DNA of 5,973 bases from contig JAJFMS010000255.1 of assembly GCA_020696885.1 (NCBI GenBank), positions 1-5,973 of the forward strand, written 5' to 3'. Shown in pieces: positions 1-5,973 of the stretch (position 1 is its first letter; the number at the start of each line of letters is the position of its first letter). Source of the stretch: Armatimonadota bacterium. Lineage in GTDB: Bacteria > Armatimonadota > SYMT01. Made by a program: the position numbers and the translations under genes. The notes under the pieces were generated by a model that saw nothing but the letters and a program-made list of their open reading frames with translations, made no database searches and had not been told where the DNA came from.

Positions 1-201
1 CAGGATGCAATTCAGTAATGATGCCTGATACGAGTTCACCTGTATTAATGGCGAGCCGCCCGCATCGTGCCTGAAAATGTGTAGCGTTCTCGCCCGGGGG
101 TGCGATAATTAAAAACTCGCCGTGGAGGTCTTGCCGGCGATCGTCGCTTCCAGGTGCGGCATCGGGAGCGGCATGGCTTTCCTGGCAGGTGCCGATTGCT
201 C
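1..201. other. Intergenic/leader region upstream of the kinase operon
   Basis: No convincing gene is visible on either strand. All three forward frames close early: stops at 16-18, 26-28 and 72-74. One reverse frame is open from a possible GTG at 39-37 to the left edge, but that is only 13 codons with no clear ribosome site, too little to call a divergent gene. The first 50 bases are about 40% GC by direct count, far below the flanking genes, as expected for a promoter region. Positions 110-201 would be the untranslated leader if the -10 element at 101-109 is used. The leader contains small self-complementary patches (GCGA 137-140 with TCGC 144-147; GGCA 184-187 with TGCC 190-193) that are too short to call regulatory. 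Confidence 0.6.
101..109 (+). promoter_or_regulatory. Candidate extended -10 promoter element for the two-kinase operon
   Basis: The bases TGCGATAAT match the extended -10 pattern TGnTATAAT of housekeeping sigma factors with one mismatch in the hexamer. No good -35 hexamer lies 16-18 bases upstream, which extended -10 promoters can tolerate. The element sits where GC content is locally low and about 90 bases before the chosen start codon at 202, giving a leader of roughly 85 nt. This is a pattern match only; the true promoter could lie further left, where another AT-rich stretch (about 42-49) is present. Confidence 0.35.
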
Positions 202-1836
202 ATGAACCACGATTCCCATCCGTCGACCGGTGATCCCACGGCCGACCCGGAGCTGGCGCGGATTATCCTGGATGGGATGTTCCAGTTTGCGGGGCTGCTG
301 GATCCGCAAGGGGTGCTGCTGGAGGCCAACCGGACAGCGCTGGAGGCCGGGGGCTTACGGCGTGCCGACGTGCTCGGCAAGCCGATCTGGGCGACCCATT
401 GGTGGTCTGCTTCGTCCGAAGGTCAGGACCGGTTGAAGGACGCGGTCCGGCGCGCTGCCGCCGGTGAGTTCGTGCGGTACGATACCGAGGTGCTGGCCAG
501 CGCCGGCGGCACCGATCCGGTGACCATCGACTTCTCGCTGCGGCCGGTGTACGACGCGGGCGGATGCGTGATCTACCTGGTGCCGGAGGGGCGGAACATC
601 CGGGAAAAGCGCGAGGTGGAGCAGGCGCTCAGCCAGGCGCTGCTGCAGCGCATCTCCGAAGTGCAGCAGTCACGGGTGGCCTTACGGGAGGAAGAAGAGC
701 GGTTCCGCGCCACGTTCGAGCAGGCCGCGGTGGGGCTGGCTCACGTGGGGCTGGACGGGCATTGGCTCCGCGTCAACGAGCAGCTCTGCCGGAAACTCGG
801 ATATGGCCGCGAGGAGCTGCTGGCCCGCTCGTTCCAGGACATCACGCATCCGGACGACCTGCAGGCAGACCTGGAGCAGGTGCAGCGACTGATTGCCGGC
901 ACGATCTCCAACTACGCGATGGAGAAGCGGTATCGCAAGCGTGACGGCTCCTTGATCTGGGCGAATTTAACGGTCTCCCTCGTGCGCGATGAGCGCGGGG
1001 AGCCGAGTTACTTCATCTCCGTGGTGGAGGACATCTCGGCCCGCAAGCTGGCCGAAGCCGCGCTGCGGACCGCCCACCAGCAGTTAGAGCAGCGAGTGGC
1101 CGAGCGGACTGCGGACCTGAAAGCGGCCAACGAGGCACTCCTGGAACAGGCCCGGGAGCTGGCGCGATCCAACGCGGACCTGGAGCGGTTTGCTTACGTG
1201 GCTTCCCACGACCTGCAGGAGCCGCTGCGTATGGTGGCGAGCTACACACAGCTCCTCTCCCGCCGGTACCGGGGTCGCCTGGATGAGAAGGCGGACCGGT
1301 GGATCGATTATGCAGTGGACGGCGCTGCGCGGATGGAGCGCCTGATCAGCGATCTCCTGGCCTACTCCCGCGTGGGAACCCAGGGTCGTAACTTCGAGAC
1401 GTGCGACGGTGAGGTGATCCTCGCGGCCGCCCTCCGCAACCTGGAGGGCGCGATCCGGGAGTCCGGGGCCGTGGTGACCCACGATCCGCTGCCGGTAGTC
1501 CGGGCAGATAGCGCGCAGTTGCTCCAGCTCTTCCAGAACCTCCTGGCGAACGCCGTCAAGTTTCGCGGAGATGCCGTTCCGCGGGTCCACGTGACCGCGG
1601 AGCAGGAAGGCAGCGCCTGGCATTTCCGTGTGCGCGACAACGGTATTGGGATCGAGCCGGCCCACGCGGAGCGCATCTTCGTCATCTTCCAGCGACTCCA
1701 CCCCCGCTCCACCTACCCTGGCACCGGGATGGGTCTGGCGATCTGCAAGCGGATCGTGGAGCGGCACGGCGGCCGCATCTGGGTGGAGTCCCTGCCGGAG
1801 GGCGGCTCCGAGTTTCACTTTGTCCTGGCCCTCTGA
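202..1836 (+). CDS. PAS-PAS sensor histidine kinase (soluble, phytochrome-kinase-like transmitter)
   Basis: A 544-residue cytoplasmic sensor kinase that would autophosphorylate on His and pass phosphate to a receiver domain. PAS domain 1 spans about residues 16-135; PAS/PAC domain 2 spans about 163-283 (ending VVEDISARKLAE). A charged coiled-coil linker follows (about 284-325). HisKA has the H-box SHDLQEPLR with phospho-acceptor H336, and HATPase_c runs from about 432 to the end with N-box N446/N450, G1 box DNGIGI (479-484) and G2 box GTGMGLA (507-513). No membrane segment, GAF or PHY domain is present, so it is not a phytochrome although its transmitter is of that type; the ligand is unknown. 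I chose ATG at 202 (AGG at 187-189). A GTG at 154 would add 16 Arg-rich residues with no ribosome site and no family resemblance. The next gene follows after 19 nt and begins with a receiver of the kind that partners such kinases. Confidence 0.93.
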   Translation: MNHDSHPSTGDPTADPELARIILDGMFQFAGLLDPQGVLLEANRTALEAGGLRRADVLGKPIWATHWWSASSEGQDRLKDAVRRAAAGEFVRYDTEVLASAGGTDPVTIDFSLRPVYDAGGCVIYLVPEGRNIREKREVEQALSQALLQRISEVQQSRVALREEEERFRATFEQAAVGLAHVGLDGHWLRVNEQLCRKLGYGREELLARSFQDITHPDDLQADLEQVQRLIAGTISNYAMEKRYRKRDGSLIWANLTVSLVRDERGEPSYFISVVEDISARKLAEAALRTAHQQLEQRVAERTADLKAANEALLEQARELARSNADLERFAYVASHDLQEPLRMVASYTQLLSRRYRGRLDEKADRWIDYAVDGAARMERLISDLLAYSRVGTQGRNFETCDGEVILAAALRNLEGAIRESGAVVTHDPLPVVRADSAQLLQLFQNLLANAVKFRGDAVPRVHVTAEQEGSAWHFRVRDNGIGIEPAHAERIFVIFQRLHPRSTYPGTGMGLAICKRIVERHGGRIWVESLPEGGSEFHFVLAL

Positions 1837-1855
1837 GGCGGAGCACGCGAGTTTT

Positions 1856-3949
1856 ATGGAAAGTCAAGACACCGCGAGCTCCTGCCGGCCGGTCCGGGTG
1901 CTGCTGATCGAAGATAACCCCGGCGACGTGGAGCTGACGATCGAAGCGCTGGCCGAGGGACGCGTGCTCAACGAGCTGCAGGTGGCCGTGGATGGGGAAG
2001 AGGCGCTCCGGCGACTGCGCCGGGAGGGCGAGCACGTCCACGCGCCGCGCCCGGACCTGATCCTGCTGGACCTGAACCTGCCCCGCATGAACGGCCGGCA
2101 GGTGTTGGACGCCATTAAATCCGATCCGGCACTGCGGGAGATTCCCGTGGTGGTGCTCACCTCCTCTCAGGCGGAGGCAGACGTACGGGGCGCTTACGAG
2201 CACCATGCCAACGCGTACGTGGTCAAGCCGATCGACCTCCCCCGCTTCCTGGCGGCTGTGCAGTTGATCGAACAGTTCTGGCTGGAGCTGGTGGCGCTGC
2301 CCTCCGGTTGGCAGGGAGCGCCGCCACCCGCCGATGCCGCTCCGAACCGTCCCCGGGTTTCACGTAGGACGGTCCCGGCGGTTACGGCCGCGCGGGACGA
2401 GGTGGAGCTTGGGTTCTCGGCTCGCTCGCTCCTGCTGGTGGAGGACAATCCCGGTGACGCGGAGCTGATCGCCGAATACCTGGAAGAGGCCGCGCCCGGC
2501 AAGATGTCGCTGGAGCTGGTAGAGACGCTGGCGGCCGCGCAGGCTCGGCTAGGCCGGCCCGGCATCGACCTGGTGCTGCTGGATCTCTTCCTTCCCGACG
2601 CCGCCGGCCTGGAGACCTTCCAGGGAATTTACGCGGTGGCCCCGGACCTTCCCGTGGTGGTGCTTACCGGGCTGAACGACGGTCGACTCGCCCTGCGCGC
2701 GATGCAGGCCGGCGCGCAGGACTACCTGGTGAAGGGGCAGATCAACGGCGAGCTGCTGGTGCGGAGCATCCGGTACGCGGTGGAGCGGGCGCAGGGGCAG
2801 CAGCAGCTCCGGCAGGCGCAGAAAATGGAGGCGGTGGGGCGGCTGGCCGGCGGCGTGGCCCACGACTTCAACAACATGCTGGCGGTGATCTCCGGCTACA
2901 GCGAGCTGCTGCTGATGGCGTGTCCCGAAGACGATCTGAGCCGGGAGCCGCTGCTGCAGATCCGGAGCGCGGGCCAGCGAGCCGCTGCGCTCACCCGCCA
3001 ACTACTGGCGTTCGGCCGACGGCAGCTACTACATCCGGCGCGGGTGGACGTGGGGTTGCTGCTGGACAATCTCCGCGGCATGCTGGCCCAGATGGTGGGA
3101 GAGCAGATCCGCCTGGTGGTGGAGTGCGCGCCGGACCTGGAGCCGATCTATGCGGATGCGGGCCAGATCGAACAGGTGATCCTCAACCTCACGTTCAATG
3201 CCCGTGACGCGATGCCTCGCGGCGGCCGGCTCACGGTAGGCGCGAAACGAGTGGACCTTTCCGAGACGGAATCAGTTGGGCCGCCCGGCTTGCGGCCAGG
3301 GACTTACATCTGCCTGAGCGTGGAGGATACCGGCACCGGCATTGCGGAGGAGGACCGGCCACACCTCTTCGAGCCGTTCTTCACCACCAAGGAGCAGGGC
3401 AAGGGCACCGGTCTCGGGTTGGCGTCCGTCTACGGAATCGTGCGCCAGAGCGAGGGCGACATCGAGGTGAAAAGCGAGGTGGGACGCGGAACTGTCTTCC
3501 GCGTGTACTTCCCGGCCGTCCGGGAGCCCGGCCCGGAGGTGGTTGCCCTACCCCCGGAGGTAGCACTGCCGGGCCGGGAGACGGTGCTGATCCTGGAGGA
3601 CGAGCCGAGCCTGCTCCGATTGATCGGAGACATCCTCGACTCGCATGGCTACCGGACCCTCCTCGCGGGGCATTCGGAGGAGGCGCTGCGCCTCGCCTCC
3701 GAGCATGAGGGCCCGATCCACGTGCTGCTGGCAGACGTGGTCATGCCGGGGCTGCATGGGCCGGAGGTCGCCGCCCGCATCCGGCCGCTCCGGCCGGAGC
3801 TGCGCGTGCTGTTCATGACCGGCTACGCCGACGAGGTGATGCTGGGCTACGACCTTACCCCCACCGACGAGGCGCTGCTCCAGAAGCCGTTCTCCCATGC
3901 GACGCTCACGGCCCGGATCCGCCGGCTCCTGGATGCGCCGCCGGCATAG
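1856..3949 (+). CDS. Hybrid histidine kinase/response regulator, REC-REC-HisKA-HATPase-REC
   Basis: A 697-residue soluble hybrid kinase. REC1 (about 12-145) has acidic pair E19/D20, phospho-acceptor D72, T102 and K124; its end (KPIDLPRF, then [12 protein letters not shown]) resembles Rcp1-type stand-alone regulators. A Pro/Ala/Arg linker (about 150-188) leads to REC2 (about 190-312) with E196/D197, D243, T271 and K293. HisKA follows with [10 protein letters not shown] and phospho-acceptor H336, then HATPase_c with N444/N448, G1 DTGTGI (491-496), FEPFF and [12 protein letters not shown]3 (about 576-694) has E581/D582, D627, T655 and K677. All catalytic residues look intact. There is no sensor, HPt or output domain, so its input is probably phosphate from the upstream kinase through REC1 or REC2 (inference). 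The open frame extends upstream inside the previous gene, but ATG 1856 is the sensible start: it is 19 nt after the previous stop, has GGAG at 1840-1843, and precedes REC1 by a normal short lead. Translational coupling is likely. Confidence 0.93.
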   Translation: MESQDTASSCRPVRVLLIEDNPGDVELTIEALAEGRVLNELQVAVDGEEALRRLRREGEHVHAPRPDLILLDLNLPRMNGRQVLDAIKSDPALREIPVVVLTSSQAEADVRGAYEHHANAYVVKPIDLPRFLAAVQLIEQFWLELVALPSGWQGAPPPADAAPNRPRVSRRTVPAVTAARDEVELGFSARSLLLVEDNPGDAELIAEYLEEAAPGKMSLELVETLAAAQARLGRPGIDLVLLDLFLPDAAGLETFQGIYAVAPDLPVVVLTGLNDGRLALRAMQAGAQDYLVKGQINGELLVRSIRYAVERAQGQQQLRQAQKMEAVGRLAGGVAHDFNNMLAVISGYSELLLMACPEDDLSREPLLQIRSAGQRAAALTRQLLAFGRRQLLHPARVDVGLLLDNLRGMLAQMVGEQIRLVVECAPDLEPIYADAGQIEQVILNLTFNARDAMPRGGRLTVGAKRVDLSETESVGPPGLRPGTYICLSVEDTGTGIAEEDRPHLFEPFFTTKEQGKGTGLGLASVYGIVRQSEGDIEVKSEVGRGTVFRVYFPAVREPGPEVVALPPEVALPGRETVLILEDEPSLLRLIGDILDSHGYRTLLAGHSEEALRLASEHEGPIHVLLADVVMPGLHGPEVAARIRPLRPELRVLFMTGYADEVMLGYDLTPTDEALLQKPFSHATLTARIRRLLDAPPA

Positions 3950-3987
3950 CGGATCGTAACCTCGCCGCCGCGGGTCCGTTGAATCAG

Positions 3988-4019
3988 GGTGTCAACGTCT
4001 CCTTACCTGGAACGACACC
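3988..4019 (+). repeat. Short inverted repeat in the gap before the lipoprotein gene
   Basis: GGTGTC at 3988-3993 is the exact reverse complement of GACACC at 4014-4019, with a 20-base spacer. The right arm ends four bases before ATG 4024, and the weak candidate ribosome site GGAA (4009-4012) lies in the loop. It could be a hairpin affecting translation or an operator, but a 6-bp arm can arise by chance in GC-rich DNA. No T-tract follows, so it is not an intrinsic terminator for the kinase operon. Confidence 0.25.
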
Positions 4020-4023
4020 TCCC

Positions 4024-5850
4024 ATGACGCCCAGCCACGCTTCCCACCGTCAACAGGCCCTGGTTCGCCTGCTTCTCGGCGCATCCGGTGTCATGACGCT
4101 GCTCGTGCTCGCCGGGTGCGGCGCGCTCCCGTGGAGCCGCGACGGCGCGCGCACGCCGCAGGCAGCGTCTACTCCGCCCGCGGAGACGACCGCGCCGCCG
4201 GAGCCGGCTGTGACCGTGCCGGATGAGCCGGAGTCTGAAAGCACCCCAGAGCCTACCGAAGAGAAACAGCCCGAGGCGGCGGTGTCGGAGTTCAGCGGGC
4301 CGGCTACCGCGGAAGGGTTCCGCGTGGGCGAGGGGAGCGTCGCCTTTCCGGCACAGGTGACCGCGGCTCAGCAGGAGACCCCGGCCATCGCCCGGCTGCG
4401 AGCCACCGCGGAGCAGCGCGGCAGCGCCTACGCGTGGCGGCAGGTGGCGGACGCGTGTGTGGAGGCGCGGCTCTATCAGCAGGCCGCGGACAGCTACCGC
4501 CGGGAGGCCGAGCTCCGGCGCCGGGAGGGTGACCCGAACGCCGCCGCGGTGGAAGAGGGAAAGGCCCGCCGCTGGGAGACCGAAGCGCTCCTGTTCCGGG
4601 AGACCCCGGTTTCGCTCTCCGGCACCGGATCCGCGCGGTTCGAGCCGGCGGACGGCTGCTACATCGGCGCCATCGTGGAGCGGGATCCGCGAGTGGGCGG
4701 AGACCATTCCCGGTTCAACGAGCTCACCGGTAAGCAGCACTCGATCTTTCTCGACTACCGCAGCTATGGCGTCCCGTTCGCGGAGGGTTGGGCGCAGTCG
4801 CTCAGCTCCGCCGGCGCGGCGGCGCAGATCGCCTTCGAGCCGAATGGCGGGCTGGACAGCGTCCGGGACGATCAGTACCTCCGGAGCTTCGCGCGGAGCG
4901 CCTCCGCGGCCGGGATTCCGATCTTCCTCCGGTTCGCGGGTGAGTTCAATGGGGACTGGACCCGCTACGGCGGCGACCCGGCGAAGTACATCGAGAAGTG
5001 GCGGCTGGTCCACCGGGTGATGCGCGAGGAAGCGCCCAACGTGGCGATGGTGTGGACGCCCAATGTCATCCCGGAGGAGAAGATCCCCGCGTACTACCCG
5101 GGCGACGACTTCGTGGATTGGGTGGGCGTGAACTGCTACACGGTCCATCACCACAACAACAGCCAGGAACATCCCGCGGAGCATGAGAACCCGGCGGACA
5201 TGCTGCGCTGGATCTACGATCGGTATGCGGAGCGCAAGCCGATCATGATCGGTGAGTATGCCGCCACCCACTACTGCAAGGCAGACGGCAAGATGCTGCC
5301 GCAGTTTGCGGCGGACAAGCTGCGCACGCTTTACGCCTCCCTCCCGCGGCTCTACCCCCGGGTGAAGGCGGTCCACTGGTATGACATCGACAATACCAGC
5401 CACCGGGTGCGCGCCGGGCGGGACACCAACAACTTCAGCCTCACGGACGACGAAACGGTGCTGAGCGCCTACCGCAGCGCCGTGCGCAGCCCCTACTTCC
5501 TACCCCGCGTGCCGAAGGAGGACGAGTCGCTGGACACCCTGCGGTGCGAGCGGCTGAAGGCCGGCGATCTGCTGTCCGGCACCGTCCGGCTGAGCGCCTG
5601 GGTGAAGACCTGGGATGAACATCCCGTGGTCTTGTACCGCCTGGACGGTAAGCCCCAGGCCGCGCTGATCGGCCTCCCCTACAGCCTCGAATGGGATACC
5701 ACCCGCGTCTCGAACGGTAAGCACACGCTGCAGGTGACGGTGCTGGCCGAGGGACGCATGGTGCGGCAAGAGAAGGTGGAGCTGCGCGTGCTGAACGCAA
5801 AGCCGGGACCCCAGAATGCAGCCGGCGCAGCGGCTCGGATAAAGGAGTAA
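4024..5850 (+). CDS. GH26-like glycoside hydrolase lipoprotein with TPR-like and Ig-like domains
   Basis: A 608-residue predicted lipoprotein. Residues 1-31 form a lipoprotein signal with lipobox LAGC and lipidated C32; G33 at +2 suggests outer-membrane sorting in a diderm. A Pro/Thr/Glu-rich tether (about 40-90) leads to a TPR-like helical segment (about 120-190). A GH26-like TIM barrel spans about 207-490: strand 4 reads FLRFAGEFNGDW with probable acid/base E307, strand 5 VAMVWTPN, strand 6 DWVGVNCY, strand 7 IMIGEY with probable nucleophile E411, strand 8 VHWYDID. The end (about 515-590) is a bacterial Ig-like (Big_7-type) domain with DGKP, PYSLEWDTT and NGKHTL. GH26 enzymes retain stereochemistry and mostly cleave beta-mannans; the substrate here is unknown. 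The residue before E307 is Gly, where GH26 usually has His, so this is a diverged member or a neighbouring clan GH-A family. ATG 4024 gives a compact lipoprotein signal; a TTG at 3979 would add 15 residues and spoil it. The 74-bp gap leaves open whether it shares the kinase transcript. Confidence 0.85.
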   Translation: MTPSHASHRQQALVRLLLGASGVMTLLVLAGCGALPWSRDGARTPQAASTPPAETTAPPEPAVTVPDEPESESTPEPTEEKQPEAAVSEFSGPATAEGFRVGEGSVAFPAQVTAAQQETPAIARLRATAEQRGSAYAWRQVADACVEARLYQQAADSYRREAELRRREGDPNAAAVEEGKARRWETEALLFRETPVSLSGTGSARFEPADGCYIGAIVERDPRVGGDHSRFNELTGKQHSIFLDYRSYGVPFAEGWAQSLSSAGAAAQIAFEPNGGLDSVRDDQYLRSFARSASAAGIPIFLRFAGEFNGDWTRYGGDPAKYIEKWRLVHRVMREEAPNVAMVWTPNVIPEEKIPAYYPGDDFVDWVGVNCYTVHHHNNSQEHPAEHENPADMLRWIYDRYAERKPIMIGEYAATHYCKADGKMLPQFAADKLRTLYASLPRLYPRVKAVHWYDIDNTSHRVRAGRDTNNFSLTDDETVLSAYRSAVRSPYFLPRVPKEDESLDTLRCERLKAGDLLSGTVRLSAWVKTWDEHPVVLYRLDGKPQAALIGLPYSLEWDTTRVSNGKHTLQVTVLAEGRMVRQEKVELRVLNAKPGPQNAAGAAARIKE

Positions 5851-5880
5851 GACGCACGGGCAGGGATGGAAGCGAGGAGC

Positions 5881-5973
5881 TCAGGTGAGCGGGGAGTCCT
5901 GGGGTGCAGGTCCGCACGCGCTCGGTCCCGCGAGGAGCTGCTCCAGCTCGTGCAGGTCTACCGGCTTCACCAG
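5881..5973 (-). CDS. C-terminal end of a receiver-domain protein (partial, runs off the right edge)
   Basis: The reverse strand from the window edge to TGA at 5883-5881 reads 30 codons, beginning LVKPVDLHELEQLLAG. This is the signature end of a response-regulator receiver domain: the conserved Lys after strand 5, the cis-Pro, then amphipathic helix 5. A short Pro-rich, unstructured-looking tail (GPSACGPAPQDSPLT) follows, so the protein ends with its receiver domain. The owner is therefore a single-domain regulator or a hybrid kinase with a terminal receiver, not an OmpR- or NarL-type regulator, whose output domain would follow the receiver. Only the last 30 residues are visible. It converges on the glycosidase gene with 30 bp between the stops and no obvious hairpin terminator between them. 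Confidence 0.75.
   Translation of the reverse strand: MVKPVDLHELEQLLAGPSACGPAPQDSPLT

Noticed and set aside
154..201. GTG 154 as the start of the first kinase
   Set aside because: There is no ribosome site before it, and the 16 added residues are Arg/His/Gly-rich, unlike the N-terminus of PAS kinases. ATG 202 has a weak AGG upstream and is preferred, though not proven.
1084..1818. Reverse-strand open frame of 244 codons opposite the first kinase
   Set aside because: It lies wholly opposite HisKA/HATPase coding sequence whose motifs are intact, and it shows no domain of its own.
202..1836. True phytochrome photoreceptor
   Set aside because: The transmitter is phytochrome-like, but there are no GAF or PHY domains and no bilin-binding Cys context, only two PAS domains.
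1628..1855. Upstream extension of the hybrid kinase frame into the preceding gene
   Set aside because: The extra 76 codons would overlap the first kinase's ATPase domain in another frame and encode a Ser/Ala/Pro-rich, domain-less stretch. ATG 1856 fits the operon spacing and the start of REC1.
4003..5403. Reverse-strand open frame of 466 codons opposite the glycosidase gene
   Set aside because: Its translation is Arg/Leu/Val-rich with no recognisable domain, and it mirrors the codon structure of a well-supported forward gene. Long antisense frames of this kind are expected in GC-rich DNA.
5851..5880. Terminator between the convergent genes
   Set aside because: Only a GAGCTC palindrome (5877-5882) and purine-rich sequence are seen, with no GC stem followed by a T-tract on either strand.
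1..5973. Defence system, mobile element, CRISPR array or RNA gene
   Set aside because: No repeats with regular spacing, transposase or integrase motifs, nuclease or toxin-antitoxin signatures, or tRNA-like cloverleaf sequences were seen; all large open frames are explained by signalling and glycosidase genes.

Overview
This is a GC-rich (clearly above 60% by eye), densely coding piece of a bacterial chromosome, probably from a diderm of a little-cultivated environmental group. The diderm guess rests on a lipoprotein with a Cys-Gly start and no Asp at +2. The long antisense open frames are what high-GC third positions produce. Gemmatimonadota- or Armatimonadota-like lineages fit the style of the proteins, but there is no marker gene and the taxon is a guess. 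I see no insertion sequence, phage gene, tRNA, rRNA or CRISPR.

Layout. Positions 1-201 are non-coding and start with an AT-richer stretch (about 40% GC in the first 50 bases) holding a plausible extended -10 promoter. At 202-1836 (+) lies a soluble PAS-PAS-HisKA-HATPase sensor kinase. After a 19-nt gap, 1856-3949 (+) encodes a multi-receiver hybrid kinase, REC-REC-HisKA-HATPase-REC. Its first receiver looks like the stand-alone Rcp1-type regulator usually found next to kinases like the upstream one. After 74 bp, 4024-5850 (+) encodes a lipoprotein with a TPR-like segment, a GH26-like glycoside hydrolase barrel and a C-terminal Ig-like domain. Converging on it from the right edge (5881-5973, -) is the last 30 codons of another receiver-domain protein; the stops are only 30 bp apart.

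How they may work together. The two kinase genes are almost certainly co-transcribed and could form a cytoplasmic phosphorelay: signal sensing by PAS domains, transfer from the first kinase to a receiver of the second protein, then integration by the second kinase and its terminal receiver. Neither protein has a DNA-binding, cyclase or other output domain, nor an HPt domain, so the output must lie outside the window or be protein-protein contact. The truncated receiver protein at the right edge is a candidate partner. Whether the envelope glycosidase is a target of this signalling or merely a neighbour cannot be decided from the sequence.

The families themselves are known. The less ordinary points are the receiver fusion in the second kinase, the diverged GH26-like active site (Gly where the family usually has His before the acid/base Glu), and a His-rich loop in that barrel.
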